64,000 bases of DNA from Aerobium sp039839275 (GCF_039839275.1 NZ_JBDOQP010000002.1:248001-312000), one strand, 5' to 3'; shown: positions 18,175 to 27,212, counted from the first letter of the stretch. The notes: generated by a model not told the origin, from the letters alone. Program-made: numbers and translations.

Positions 18175-18969
18175 ATGAAGACCATCTCGCTGCTGCTCGG
18201 CTCGGCGGTCCTGGCGCTTGCCGCGTCCCAGGGCGCCTGGGCGCAGGATCGCTATCGCGAGAGGCCGCCCCTTGTGGTGAGCCCCGACCTCTCCGCGCCA
18301 TGGGTGATGCAACTGCAGCGCGCGCCGGTAGGCCAGCGCGCTCACGTCGTGCCCAACGGGTTGCCGGGCATGCGTGTCGGCATCATGCCCGAACCGGTGG
18401 TGCGCAACCGCCAGCGCGCCGCCCCTCCCCCGGTCATCTTCCGCGAGCGTGCACCCGACGGGCTGCAGACCGCGGCGGTTCCCAGTGCGCCGCGTGGTGC
18501 GGCGCCTGGGCTCGACCCGAAATTCCTGCCGCAGATCGTCGCCTATGATGGCCCGCATTCGGCTGGAACCATCGTCATCGACACACGCGAAAACCTTCTC
18601 TACCTCGTCGAGGCCGGTGGCCAGGCGCGCCGCTACGGCGTCGGCACGGGCAAGCCGGGCTTCGAATGGGCCGGCATGCACAAGGTGACCCGCAAGGCCG
18701 AATGGCCGGACTGGCGGCCACCGGCGGAAATGATCGCGCGTGAACGCAAGAAGGGACGCGTGCTGCCTGCCCACATGCAGGGTGGCCCGGCCAATCCGCT
18801 GGGCGCACGCGCGCTCTATCTCGGCTCGACTCTCTATCGCATCCACGGCACCAACCAGCCGGAAACGATCGGCCGCGCCGTTTCATCGGGTTGCATCCGC
18901 ATGCGCAATGACGATGTCATCGATCTCTACAATCGCGTGCCGGTTGGCGCTAAGGTGGTCGTGATCTGA
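18175..18969 (+). CDS. L,D-transpeptidase (YkuD/ErfK family)
   Basis: A 264-residue periplasmic enzyme with a signal peptide (about 1-23, cleavage after AWAQ). The YkuD domain occupies about residues 120-264 and contains the conserved HGTNQPETIGRAVSSGCIRM stretch with the catalytic His and Cys. These enzymes form 3-3 cross-links in peptidoglycan or attach proteins to it, and are numerous in Rhizobiales. The Pro/Arg-rich region between signal and domain is a linker. It ends in a hairpin terminator shared with the convergent gene. Confidence 0.92.
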   Translation: MKTISLLLGSAVLALAASQGAWAQDRYRERPPLVVSPDLSAPWVMQLQRAPVGQRAHVVPNGLPGMRVGIMPEPVVRNRQRAAPPPVIFRERAPDGLQTAAVPSAPRGAAPGLDPKFLPQIVAYDGPHSAGTIVIDTRENLLYLVEAGGQARRYGVGTGKPGFEWAGMHKVTRKAEWPDWRPPAEMIARERKKGRVLPAHMQGGPANPLGARALYLGSTLYRIHGTNQPETIGRAVSSGCIRMRNDDVIDLYNRVPVGAKVVVI

Positions 18970-19017
18970 GTCCCGGAGAGGGACGGCCGATCCTCGGGGA
19001 CAGGCTTGGCCAAAAGC

Positions 19018-19055
19018 AAGGGCGGCGCGATTTTTTCGATCGTGCCGCCCTTCTT
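19018..19055. terminator. Hairpin terminator between convergent genes
   Basis: AAGGGCGGC...GCCGCCCTT flanks a T-rich loop, with an inner CGAT/GATCG pairing, giving about 13 pairs in all. It lies between the L,D-transpeptidase stop and the stop of the small gene on the other strand, so it can serve both. The T-run is in the loop rather than after the stem, so efficiency is uncertain. Confidence 0.6.
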
Positions 19056-19069
19056 CGCATGCAAAAAGC

Positions 19070-19369
19070 CTATCTTCGCCGCCGCTTTCGCCGTGCCGCC
19101 TTGATCGCGGCAATGCGATCCGTGTCCTCTGCCTGAAGGAAGCGGCCGCGCTCGAGCAGTTCGAGCGTATATTCCTCATAAGTCAGTCCGAGGCGTTCCG
19201 CGCGCTCCAGCCGCATCAACGCGATCTGCGGCGGAATGGACTTCCATGCCGCGTCGACCGCCTTCTTCCATTGCAAGAACCGATGCGGATCGCCCTTGCC
19301 CCAGGGCGGGCCCTCATAGTCGTCGAGCGGTGGACCGCCATTGTCCCCGATACGCGTGCGCCGTGCCAT
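19070..19369 (-). CDS. Conserved hypothetical protein with RTRIGDNGGPPLDD motif
   Basis: A 99-residue protein starting MARRTRIGDNGGPPLDD, a short N-terminal motif found repeatedly in small rhizobial proteins of unknown role. The middle (about 30-65) is rich in Trp and Arg with helical pattern, and the C-terminus is strongly basic (AARRKRRRR). I start at ATG 19369 because the motif is normally N-terminal and because it follows the XRE-cupin stop by 2 bases. Co-transcription with that regulator is likely. The basic tail suggests nucleic-acid contact, but this is inference only. Confidence 0.75.
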   Translation of the reverse strand: MARRTRIGDNGGPPLDDYEGPPWGKGDPHRFLQWKKAVDAAWKSIPPQIALMRLERAERLGLTYEEYTLELLERGRFLQAEDTDRIAAIKAARRKRRRR

Positions 19370-19371
19370 TC

Positions 19372-19911
19372 CTATCTCCGCAGCACGGCGACGAGATATT
19401 CGGCCGGCGACGGGCCGGGCGCATGAAACCGGCAGTCGGCCGGCGATCCCAGCAAAAGGCAATCGCCCGCCTGCAGTTCATGGACGACGTCCCCTTCGGC
19501 AAAGTCCAACCGACCCGATACCACCCAGATCTGCTGGGTGATGAAGGTGTAGGACGAGGCGGGAAACGAAACCGTGGCGCCCGCCGGCAGCTTTACGTGG
19601 ATCAGTTCGAGCGGCGTGCCACCGGACGGTGACAGATGACGACGGACATAACCGGTTGCCGGGTCTTTCCATTGCGGCTGCTCATCGACACGACGGACCG
19701 TGCCCGTGCCGCCTTCTGCGCGGGCAATCAGCGCCGACAACGTCATCGGAAACGACGCCGCGACGCGCACCAGCAATTCCGCGGTGGGGCTGGATTCGCC
19801 ACGCTCGATCTTGCTCAGCATCGCCTTGGACACGCCGGAGCGCGTCGCGAGTTCCTCCAGCGTCCACCCCCGCGCGCCACGTTCCAGCCTGATCCGCGAT
19901 CCGATTTCCAT
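19372..19911 (-). CDS. XRE family transcriptional regulator with C-terminal cupin domain
   Basis: A 179-residue regulator: helix-turn-helix at about residues 6-60 (WTLEELATRSGVSKAMLSKIERGESSPT) and a small beta-barrel cupin at about 100-178 (LELIHVKLPAGATVSFP, QIWVVSGRLDF). This architecture (PuuR/SutR-like) senses a small molecule through the cupin and usually represses a neighbouring amine, amino-acid or sulfur gene. Its start faces the HerA-type gene across 173 bases, where autoregulation would occur. It probably forms an operon with the RTRIGDNGG protein. Confidence 0.9.
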   Translation of the reverse strand: MEIGSRIRLERGARGWTLEELATRSGVSKAMLSKIERGESSPTAELLVRVAASFPMTLSALIARAEGGTGTVRRVDEQPQWKDPATGYVRRHLSPSGGTPLELIHVKLPAGATVSFPASSYTFITQQIWVVSGRLDFAEGDVVHELQAGDCLLLGSPADCRFHAPGPSPAEYLVAVLRR

Positions 19912-20084
19912 GCTGTTTCCTAAAATGGATTATCAGCCAATATATGAGAAAGCATTTGCCTGCAACCAGTGCCATCATAACGTTTCGAAGGATCGCCTTA
20001 AGGTCGCATCAACCATGCGCCATCACGCCGCCTTAACCCCACATCGCTACCATTTGGGTCGAACCGGGGGGTGGAAGGAACTTG

Positions 20085-21938
20085 ATGTTTGTTGAACGCG
20101 CTGAAATCGGCGAATCGACCAACCAGGAACGGCGTGACGGGTCCCAGTCCGATACCCGCGTGCTTGGCCGTGTGGTCCAATGCGACGGTGCGCGTGCAAC
20201 ACTGTCGGCTTATGCGGGAGACGGCACGCCAGCCACGCGCGGCCTCTGGACTGTCGGGCGCATGGTCTCGATCAATCTCGGCACTATCCGCACGGTCGGG
20301 CTGGTCTATCGTATCGAGACACCGGTTCAGACCTGGACCGAGGATGGCATCAACCAGATCAACGTTCACGTCGAGCTGATCGGCGAAGTACGGGACACGG
20401 AAGACGGCAAGCCGGTCTTCGATCGCGGCATCACCAGCTACCCGCATATCGGCGCAATCGCGCACAGGATCAGGTCGCGCGACCTCGAGGCGGTCTACGA
20501 CCTTTCGGGTCGCCGTGCGCTGACTGTCGGGACGCTGTCGCAGGACGAAAGCATAGAGGCGCGCATCGCCATCGACGATACGCTCAATCGTCATTTCGCG
20601 GTGGTGGGGACGACCGGCGTGGGCAAGTCGACCGCCGTGTCGCTGCTGCTGCGCAAGGCGATCGCGGCACGACCGGACCTGCGCGTTCTGATCCTAGACC
20701 CGCACAACGAATTTTCCAGCGCCTTCCCGGAGCACGCGATCCGTGTGAATTCGCATACGCTCGACTTGCCGTTCTGGCTTTTCCGACTGGAGGAACTGGT
20801 CGAGGTGCTCTATCGCGGCCGCGACCCGATCCCCGAGGAAGTGGACCTCCTGCGAGACCTCGTGCCGCTGGCCAAGCAGAGCTATCGCACGCCGAGCAAC
20901 GGCACGCTGATGCGGCGTTCCTCCGACATCAACGGAATCACCGCTGACACGCCCGTGCCATACCGCATGGCCGACGTGATCAAGACCATCGACGATCGCA
21001 TGGGCATGCTGGAGACCAAGAACGACCGGCCGTTCTATCGCTCGCTGCGCATCCGCATCGAAGCAGCGGTCAGCGATCCGCGCTATCGCTTCATGTTCGC
21101 CTCGCGCATCATCGACGACAACATCCACGAGACGATCGGCACGATCTTCCGGGTGCCTCACCAGGGCAAGCCGATCACATGCTTCGAGCTGGCCGGGCTG
21201 CCCTCGGAAGTCGTCAATTCGGTATGCTCGGTTCTGGGACGGCTCGCCTTCGATCTGGCAATGAACAGTCACGGCCGCCTGAAGCTGCTGGTGCTGTGCG
21301 AGGAGGCGCACCGCTACATGCCGGCAGATCCGCGTCTCGGTTTCGCGCCGACGCGGCATGCACTGTCGCGCATCGCCAAGGAAGGCCGCAAATATGGCTG
21401 CTTCCTCGGCGTGGTGACGCAGCGGCCGGGCGAACTGGACCCGACTGTCCTGTCGCAATGCTCGACGGTGTTCGCCATGCGGCTGGCAAACGAACTGGAC
21501 CAGGACATCATCCGGTCAGCAATCGCCGACTCGTCGGCATCCACCCTGACATTCCTGTCGTCGATGGGCCAGCGCGAAGCGATTGCCTTCGGTGAAGGCG
21601 TTGCGACGACGATGCGCCTCAAATTCGAGCACCAGGAAAAGGCACTGCTACCCGGATCAGGCCGCCCGCATGACGAGGACGACTTTGCGGCTGGCGACGA
21701 CGGCGAGGTCGACATCGTCACGCTTGTCGAGAACCTTCGCAGCGTCGGACCGCACTCTGCCGCGCACTATCCTGCCGAACCCGATCGTTTCGCCGCCGCC
21801 TCGCGGCTGGGCGCGCCGGTCGATACTTACCGGCAGGCGGGAGAGCGTTCGCCGGCCAGCCATGGCGAACCGCAACCGGGCGATCGGCCCCTGCGACGGC
21901 GCTTCGACGACGAATCTTTCCGGCGGCTCTACGAATAG
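20085..21938 (+). CDS. HerA-type ATPase / DUF87 helicase-like protein
   Basis: A 617-residue protein with an N-terminal beta-barrel region of HAS-barrel type (about 20-110), then a RecA-like HerA/FtsK ATPase: Walker A GTTGVGKSTAV near residue 180, Walker B as LKLLVLCEEAHRYMP, and the sensor segment GVVTQRPGELDPTVLSQC with a downstream Arg. HerA hexamers translocate on double-stranded DNA in end resection and, in some defence systems, with nuclease partners. No NurA, Sir2 or nuclease gene is nearby, so housekeeping DNA processing is the safer guess. ATG 20085 follows GGAAGGA; a TTG one codon earlier is possible. Confidence 0.88.
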   Translation: MFVERAEIGESTNQERRDGSQSDTRVLGRVVQCDGARATLSAYAGDGTPATRGLWTVGRMVSINLGTIRTVGLVYRIETPVQTWTEDGINQINVHVELIGEVRDTEDGKPVFDRGITSYPHIGAIAHRIRSRDLEAVYDLSGRRALTVGTLSQDESIEARIAIDDTLNRHFAVVGTTGVGKSTAVSLLLRKAIAARPDLRVLILDPHNEFSSAFPEHAIRVNSHTLDLPFWLFRLEELVEVLYRGRDPIPEEVDLLRDLVPLAKQSYRTPSNGTLMRRSSDINGITADTPVPYRMADVIKTIDDRMGMLETKNDRPFYRSLRIRIEAAVSDPRYRFMFASRIIDDNIHETIGTIFRVPHQGKPITCFELAGLPSEVVNSVCSVLGRLAFDLAMNSHGRLKLLVLCEEAHRYMPADPRLGFAPTRHALSRIAKEGRKYGCFLGVVTQRPGELDPTVLSQCSTVFAMRLANELDQDIIRSAIADSSASTLTFLSSMGQREAIAFGEGVATTMRLKFEHQEKALLPGSGRPHDEDDFAAGDDGEVDIVTLVENLRSVGPHSAAHYPAEPDRFAAASRLGAPVDTYRQAGERSPASHGEPQPGDRPLRRRFDDESFRRLYE

Positions 21939-21954
21939 GCGCTCCGCCCTGCCC

Positions 21955-22746
21955 TCAGGCGCAGATGCGGTTTCGACCAAGCCGCTTGGCCTGATAAAGA
22001 TGCTTGTCGGCGCGGCGGAAGAGCTCCTCCGCCGTCTCCTGGCCATCCCAGACCGCCACCCCGATGCTGGTCGTCACCTTCAACCGCACATTGCCAGAGA
22101 CCACAACGAGACCCGAAACCGCCTTGCGGATGCGTTCGCCGAGTTTCGTCAGCAAGGTATCGTCCATGTTAGGTGCGACGATCGCAAATTCTTCGCCGCC
22201 CAGCCGGGCCACCACGTCATGATACCGCGTCATGTCCTTGAGGCAACCAGCCACCGCCTTGAGCACCTGGTCGCCGACGTCGTGGCCGTGGGTGTCGTTG
22301 ACCATCTTGAAGTGGTCGAGATCGAGGATCATCAGGCCGACCGGTTTGCCGATCTTGCGAAATTCCTCGATGTATTCGCGCAGCGCATCGTCGAAAAAGC
22401 GCCGGTTCTGCATTCCCGTCAGACCATCGGTGAGCGCTGCATGTTCGAGGGTTTCGGATCGGGCACTGAGCGATTCCGTCATCGCGCGCAGCTTGCCTTC
22501 TTCCTTCACCTGGGTGCGGATCAGCGGATAGATGAAGAAGATGCCGAAGAACAGCGCGGTCGCCTGAAGGACGCCGGTGGCGAAGAGCAGCCTTGCGAAC
22601 TGCCCGAGAACCTCCAGACGGCTCGCATGGTCGATGGCCTGAGCAGCAGAATCAATGGCTTCGTAGGCGTACACAATGAGCACGCCTGCCGCGAGGATGA
22701 CGGTAATGAAGACAAAAAACGCCGACTCGGCTTTGTGAAACCGCAT
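21955..22746 (-). CDS. Membrane-anchored diguanylate cyclase (GGDEF)
   Basis: A 263-residue protein with two transmembrane helices (about 8-28 and 52-75) and a cytoplasmic GGDEF domain (about 100-260). The active-site motif is GGEEF (183-187), so it should synthesise cyclic-di-GMP. The inhibitory I-site RxxD is present as RYHD (174-177), exactly five residues before GGEEF, indicating product feedback. The periplasmic loop between the helices is only about 23 residues, too short for a known sensor domain. It converges with the HerA gene and is preceded by GGGAGAAG. Confidence 0.93.
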   Translation of the reverse strand: MRFHKAESAFFVFITVILAAGVLIVYAYEAIDSAAQAIDHASRLEVLGQFARLLFATGVLQATALFFGIFFIYPLIRTQVKEEGKLRAMTESLSARSETLEHAALTDGLTGMQNRRFFDDALREYIEEFRKIGKPVGLMILDLDHFKMVNDTHGHDVGDQVLKAVAGCLKDMTRYHDVVARLGGEEFAIVAPNMDDTLLTKLGERIRKAVSGLVVVSGNVRLKVTTSIGVAVWDGQETAEELFRRADKHLYQAKRLGRNRICA

Positions 22747-22856
22747 CTTCTCTCCCGGTGAATTCGCGACGCTCCGTTATCACATGCCGGCTCTTACGCT
22801 AAGTTAATTTAAACAACCAGGCCGCGAACATCTTGAACGCAAGAAAGGTGCGCAAG

Positions 22857-23780
22857 TCACGGCAGATCAGTCGAGTCGATCCGCCGCCAGGCTGGCCCGA
22901 GCTGGTTGCGAAACCACGTCGACTGGCGCTTGGCGTATTGACGCGTCGCAGCCTTGGCTCGTGCCACCGCCTCTGCAAGGCTTATCTCGCCTCGGTCCGC
23001 GGCCTGGAGTTCCCTGACGCCGATGGCCTTCATCGCGGGCATCGCGTCATCCACGCCGAGCGCTCCGAAAGCCAGAACTTCCTGCATCGCGCCGTGTTCC
23101 ATCATTGCGTCAAAGCGAGCCTCGATCCGCGCGTGTAGCAACGCCCGCTCCGGCTCGATCACAAAGAGTTGTGCTTTCGCCTCGTCCACCAGCGGCCGAC
23201 CAGCCTCCTGCTGCCAATGCGTGATCGAGCGTCCAGACGCCTCATGAACCTCCAGTGCCCGCACGATGCGCTGGCCATCGCCGGGCTTCAGTCTCGCGGC
23301 CGTCGCCGCATCCCGCTCGGCAAGCAATGCGTGCATCGCCTCCGGTCCTTCGGCCGCGAGCGCATCGCGCCATCGCGCGCGAACGTCATCGGGAATGGAC
23401 GGCATCGCCGACAGCCCCTCGGTCAGCGCCCTGAAATAGAGGCCCGTCCCGCCGACGAATATTGCCGGTCTATTCTCGAGCTTACCCGAGGCGATCAGGT
23501 CTGCCACCTCGCGCATCCAGCGCCCGGTGGAATAGTATTCGCGGGGATCGACATGGCCATAGAGATGATGCGGAGCCGTCGCCAGATCCGCATCGTCGGG
23601 CCTGGCGGTCAGCACACGCAGGACGCCGTAGACCTGCATGGAATCCGCATTGACGATCACGCCCCCGGTCTCCTGCGCCAGCTTCAGGGCCAGCGCCGAC
23701 TTGCCGCTGGCTGTGGGGCCGGCTATCAGGATCGCGTTCTTCAACGGCTCATTCGGGCCCTGCCGCGCAGGATTTATCAT
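22857..23780 (-). CDS. miaA: tRNA dimethylallyltransferase MiaA
   Basis: A 307-residue enzyme that adds a dimethylallyl group to A37 of tRNAs reading codons starting with U. It shows the P-loop GPTASGKSALAL, the NADSMQVYG substrate motif, and GGTGLYFRALTEGL. The start is ATG 23780-23778; its first two bases overlap the start codon of serB on the other strand within a CATG tetranucleotide. A longer open frame to 24332 is the antisense of serB. No dedicated intergenic promoter is possible, so its promoter must lie inside serB. Confidence 0.94.
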   Translation of the reverse strand: MINPARQGPNEPLKNAILIAGPTASGKSALALKLAQETGGVIVNADSMQVYGVLRVLTARPDDADLATAPHHLYGHVDPREYYSTGRWMREVADLIASGKLENRPAIFVGGTGLYFRALTEGLSAMPSIPDDVRARWRDALAAEGPEAMHALLAERDAATAARLKPGDGQRIVRALEVHEASGRSITHWQQEAGRPLVDEAKAQLFVIEPERALLHARIEARFDAMMEHGAMQEVLAFGALGVDDAMPAMKAIGVRELQAADRGEISLAEAVARAKAATRQYAKRQSTWFRNQLGPAWRRIDSTDLP

Positions 23781-24666
23781 GTCATTCGTCGCCACGCTGA
23801 TCGCCAATCCGGTCCGGCCGGCTCTTACCGCCGAACTGGCAGATAGAGCCTCACGTGCGGTCGGCGCAAGCCGGATCGACTGGCTCGATGATGGCATAGC
23901 AGCCGACTTTCCCCTGCCCTCCGGGGCAAGGCCCGACGAGTCCGCCGCAGAACTGCGAGGCGTGATCGGCGACGCGGCGGTCGACATCGTGGTGCAGGAA
24001 GAAGGTACGCGGCGCAAGAAATTGCTGATTGCCGACATGGACTCCACGATGATCGACCAGGAATGCATCGATGAACTCGCCGACGAAATTGGCCTTAAGG
24101 CGCATGTCGCCGAGATCACGGCACGGTCGATGAACGGTGAACTGGCGTTCGAGCCGGCACTGCGCGAACGCGTGGCCTTGCTCGCGGGGCTCGACACGGG
24201 CGTCATCGAACGGATCATCGAAAACCGCATCACGCTGGCCGCTGGCGGCAAGACCTTGGTGGCGACGATGAATGCCCACGGCGCATGGACGGCTCTGGTA
24301 TCCGGAGGCTTTCTTGCATTCACAGGTCCCATCGCCGCAAAGCTCGGTTTTCACGAGAACCGCGCCAATACGCTCTTGGAGGCCGATGGCCGCCTCGCCG
24401 GCAAGGTCGCCGACCCGATCCTCGGACGCGCGGCCAAGGCGGAGGCGCTGCGCGACATTGCCGCTCGGCGCGCCATCACGGTGGAGGATGCCATTGCGGT
24501 TGGCGATGGCGCCAACGACCTCGACATGCTGGGGCTTGCCGGCACCGGCGTCGCCCTGCACGCGAAACCCGCCGTCGCGGCCCAGGCGCGTTGCCGCATC
24601 GACCATGGCGACCTGACTGCGCTTCTCTACATTCAGGGGTACCGGCGCCAGGAGTTTGTAGAGTGA
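23779..24666 (+). CDS. serB: Phosphoserine phosphatase SerB
   Basis: A 295-residue HAD phosphatase that makes serine from phosphoserine. Motif I reads LLIADMDSTMIDQECIDELA (DxDST with nucleophile Asp), motif II is in TALVSGGF, and motif IV is AVGDGANDLDMLGLAG. The N-terminal part (about 1-80) is the usual regulatory ACT-like extension. The start MSFVATLIANP at 23779 is typical of rhizobial SerB; longer readings run into miaA. It shares the CATG start overlap with miaA and its stop overlaps the next ATG (TGATG). Confidence 0.94.
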   Translation: MSFVATLIANPVRPALTAELADRASRAVGASRIDWLDDGIAADFPLPSGARPDESAAELRGVIGDAAVDIVVQEEGTRRKKLLIADMDSTMIDQECIDELADEIGLKAHVAEITARSMNGELAFEPALRERVALLAGLDTGVIERIIENRITLAAGGKTLVATMNAHGAWTALVSGGFLAFTGPIAAKLGFHENRANTLLEADGRLAGKVADPILGRAAKAEALRDIAARRAITVEDAIAVGDGANDLDMLGLAGTGVALHAKPAVAAQARCRIDHGDLTALLYIQGYRRQEFVE

Positions 24667-25220
24667 TGGAGCTCGAGACCGATCGGCTCGTCATCCGCAA
24701 TTGGGGCGAGGACGACCGTGCGCTTTTCCACCGCATCAATTCAGACGACGAGGTGATGCGGTTCTACGACTTTCGCCGCAGCCGGCCGGAATCGGACGCG
24801 TTCATGGACCGGGTGCGCCGGGACAACGAAGAGCGTGGCTACGGCTTCTCCGCGCTCGAACTGAAACGCACCGGCCAGTGCATCGGCTTTGCCGGCCTGC
24901 AGCCCGTTTCGATCCTTCCGGCACGGCCTGCCGGCGCGACCGAGATCGGATGGCGGCTTGCGCCGGAGTTCTGGGGCAAGGGCTACGCCACCGAGGCGGC
25001 TCTGCGTCTGCTGGCGTTCGGCTTCGAGCAGCTTGCGGTCGATGAGATCGTCGCGTTCGCGGTCTGGAATAACGAACGCTCGGTCGCGGTGATGCAGCGC
25101 ATAGGCATGACGTGCGAGGAAGGCTCCGACTTCGACCATCCGCGCGTCGTCGCACCCGAACTCAGGCGGCACGTGCTCTATAGCGTGACTGCGGACACGT
25201 GGCGCTCTCGACCGGGATGA
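24666..25220 (+). CDS. GNAT family N-acetyltransferase (RimJ/RimL-like)
   Basis: A 184-residue acetyl-CoA-dependent acyltransferase. It starts MELETDRLVIRNW, the classic opening of RimJ/RimL-type enzymes, and has the acetyl-CoA binding loop as LAPEFWGKGYATEAALRLL with a later NNERSVAVMQRIGM. Such enzymes acetylate protein N-termini, amino acids or antibiotics; the target is unknown. Its ATG shares one base with the serB stop (TGATG), so the two are translationally coupled. Confidence 0.88.
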   Translation: MELETDRLVIRNWGEDDRALFHRINSDDEVMRFYDFRRSRPESDAFMDRVRRDNEERGYGFSALELKRTGQCIGFAGLQPVSILPARPAGATEIGWRLAPEFWGKGYATEAALRLLAFGFEQLAVDEIVAFAVWNNERSVAVMQRIGMTCEEGSDFDHPRVVAPELRRHVLYSVTADTWRSRPG

Positions 25221-25321
25221 ATTCAGGTCGAAACGACCTGAATCTTAAGCGCGATCGAGTCCAAAGAGATGGAGCGGAATGTGGGCGGAGAACCGCTTCA
25301 CACTTTTCCTCATCCCGCTCG
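25221..25321. repeat. Composite palindromic intergenic repeat
   Basis: Immediately after the acetyltransferase stop there is a perfect 10-base inverted repeat (25221-25230 and 25234-25243, loop AAA), then a spacer (CTTAAGCGCGATCGAGTCCAAAGAG region) and a second nested structure: GAGCGG...CCGCTC outer arms (25272-25320) with an inner GTG-GCGG-agaa-CCGC-tt-CAC hairpin. The DNA text closely resembles a dispersed intergenic repeat I remember from Mesorhizobium-type genomes. It may act as a bidirectional terminator between the convergent acetyltransferase and degP genes. Confidence 0.65.
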
Positions 25322-25334
25322 GGAAAGCCGCCGC

Positions 25335-26849
25335 TCAATCCATCCTGACGGTGACGAAACGCAGTTCGCCGGTCTTTGACGACAGCATCAGCAAGGCATT
25401 GCGGCGGCCCTGGTCGCGCAGCGCATCGATGCGGTCGATAACCTCGTCCGGCGACGAAACCGCCTCCTGGGCGATCTCGGTAATGACGTCACCGGCGGCG
25501 ATTCCGCGCTCTTCGGCTGCCGAACCCGCTTCCACTTCCGTCACGACGACCCCGGATACCTCGGGCACGATCTCGAAGGTTTCCCGCGCTTCGTCGTCCA
25601 GTTCCGCGATCGTCATGCCAAGGATCGCGGCGGTGGCCACAGGGCCCTCGTCCTGCGTCGGTTCCGACTCCTCGAGCGCGGCCTCCTCGCTATCCTCGAG
25701 CCGGCCGAGGGTGACGGAAACCGTCTGTTCCTCGCCCTTGCGAATGATGATGACGTCGACAGCCTTGCCGACGGGGCTCTCGGCAACGATGCGCGGAAGG
25801 TCGCGCATGGCGCCGATCTCCTTGCCGTCGAAGCGGACGATGACGTCGCCTGGCTGGATGGTGCCATCGTCAACGGGTCCACCCTGTATCACGCCTGCGA
25901 CGAGCGCGCCCATTGCCCTCGGCATGCCAAGGCTTTCGGCGATCTCGTCGGTCACCGGCTGGATGCGCACGCCGAGCCAGCCGCGCCGAGTTTCGCCGAA
26001 TTCGCGCAACTGGTCGATGACGTTCATGGCAAGTTGCGACGGGATCGAGAAGCCGATGCCGATCGAGCCGCCAGAAGGCGAAATGATCGCCGTGTTGATG
26101 CCGATCACGCGCCCGTTCATGTCGAACAGCGGACCACCGGAATTGCCGCGATTGATGGCGGCGTCCGTCTGGATGAAGTCGTCATACGGGCCGGACTGGA
26201 TGTCGCGCCCGCGCGCCGACACGATGCCGATGGACACCGAGCCACCAAGGCCGAACGGGTTGCCGATGGCCATGACCCAGTCGCCGATACGCATCGCCGC
26301 TGAATCGCCGAACTCCACCTGCGTGAGTTCACGCAGCGTGGGGTCCACCTTCAACACAGCGATATCGGTCTGCGGATCGGTGCCGACGAGCTCGGCGTCG
26401 AGCTTGCCGCCATCAGCGAAGTTGATCTCGATCTCGTCCGCGTCGGCGATGACATGATTGTTGGTGATGACGATGCCTTCCTCGGCATCGATGATGAAGC
26501 CCGAACCGAGCGATTGCACACGGCGAGGCCCCATCTGCCCGCCTTCGCCCGGCTCGTTGAAGAATTCGTCGAAGAATTCCTGGAACGGCGAGCCCTCGGG
26601 CAGGTTCGGCGGCGGCACATTGCGCTGCGTGGCAGGCGCGTTCTGCGACGTGGAGACGTTGACGACGGCATCGAGCAGGCCTTCGGCGAGATCGGCCACG
26701 GACGCCGGACCATGCTGGACGGGCGGCTGGGCCTGGGCCTGGGCCTGGGCCCGTGGCGCGGTCCCCAGTGCGCCGGCAAACGACAATGCGACGGCGGTGG
26801 CGCCAATGACCGCCTTGCGCGTCATCGAGGGGAGGTTCATGGCAACCAT
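25335..26849 (-). CDS. degP: Do family periplasmic serine protease (DegP/DegQ)
   Basis: A 504-residue periplasmic protease/chaperone. A signal peptide (ending near APRAQAQ) is followed by the trypsin-like domain with the catalytic triad in NNHVIADAD (His), DIAVLKVD (Asp) and NRGNSGGPLFD (Ser), then two PDZ domains. It degrades misfolded envelope proteins. The ATG at 26849 follows CGGAG at suitable spacing; ATG 26840 is an alternative and a frame to 26975 is unlikely. It lies 176 bases downstream of the DUF2065 gene, the usual hflK-hflC-DUF2065-Do order of alphaproteobacteria. Confidence 0.95.
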   Translation of the reverse strand: MVAMNLPSMTRKAVIGATAVALSFAGALGTAPRAQAQAQAQPPVQHGPASVADLAEGLLDAVVNVSTSQNAPATQRNVPPPNLPEGSPFQEFFDEFFNEPGEGGQMGPRRVQSLGSGFIIDAEEGIVITNNHVIADADEIEINFADGGKLDAELVGTDPQTDIAVLKVDPTLRELTQVEFGDSAAMRIGDWVMAIGNPFGLGGSVSIGIVSARGRDIQSGPYDDFIQTDAAINRGNSGGPLFDMNGRVIGINTAIISPSGGSIGIGFSIPSQLAMNVIDQLREFGETRRGWLGVRIQPVTDEIAESLGMPRAMGALVAGVIQGGPVDDGTIQPGDVIVRFDGKEIGAMRDLPRIVAESPVGKAVDVIIIRKGEEQTVSVTLGRLEDSEEAALEESEPTQDEGPVATAAILGMTIAELDDEARETFEIVPEVSGVVVTEVEAGSAAEERGIAAGDVITEIAQEAVSSPDEVIDRIDALRDQGRRNALLMLSSKTGELRFVTVRMD

Positions 26850-27025
26850 GCAGACAATCTCCGAATTGCGCCCAGATAGGGCTCCGTCACTTAACGGGGA
26901 TGCTCGCCAACAATGAGGCGTGTTTGCGACCGATTCCAGCCGCGTCCGATAAATCCATTGTGACCGCCGGCGCAATCGCGCGCAAGGATGCAGCAGCGAT
27001 CCGCCGCCACATCTCCGCTTATCCG

Positions 27026-27211
27026 CTATCCCCGGACGAACCAGACGATGAGCACACCGAGAGCGAGCGCGACGAGCCCGCCAATGCGCATCGCCTGTTC
27101 GGGCATCGTCAGGACCTCGGCGGCCAGCCGCTTCGCAAGTTGCGGCAGGCCGCCATATAGGATGCCCTCGATGACCAGCACGAGGCCGAGAGCGACGACG
27201 AGGTCGCTCAC
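27026..27211 (-). CDS. DUF2065 small membrane protein
   Basis: A 61-residue protein of two transmembrane helices (VVALGLVLVIEGILYGGLP and GLVALALGVLIVWFV) joined by a short loop, matching DUF2065, a family found next to hflKC in proteobacteria. It begins with GTG one base after the hflC stop, so it is translated from the same message. Function is unknown; the constant neighbourhood suggests a role with the HflK/HflC membrane complex or FtsH. Confidence 0.9.
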   Translation of the reverse strand: MSDLVVALGLVLVIEGILYGGLPQLAKRLAAEVLTMPEQAMRIGGLVALALGVLIVWFVRG

Positions 27212-27212
27212 G

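Noticed and set aside
20085..21938. HerA-type ATPase considered as part of an anti-phage system
   Set aside because: No nuclease, Sir2 or DUF4297 partner is adjacent; neighbours are housekeeping genes.
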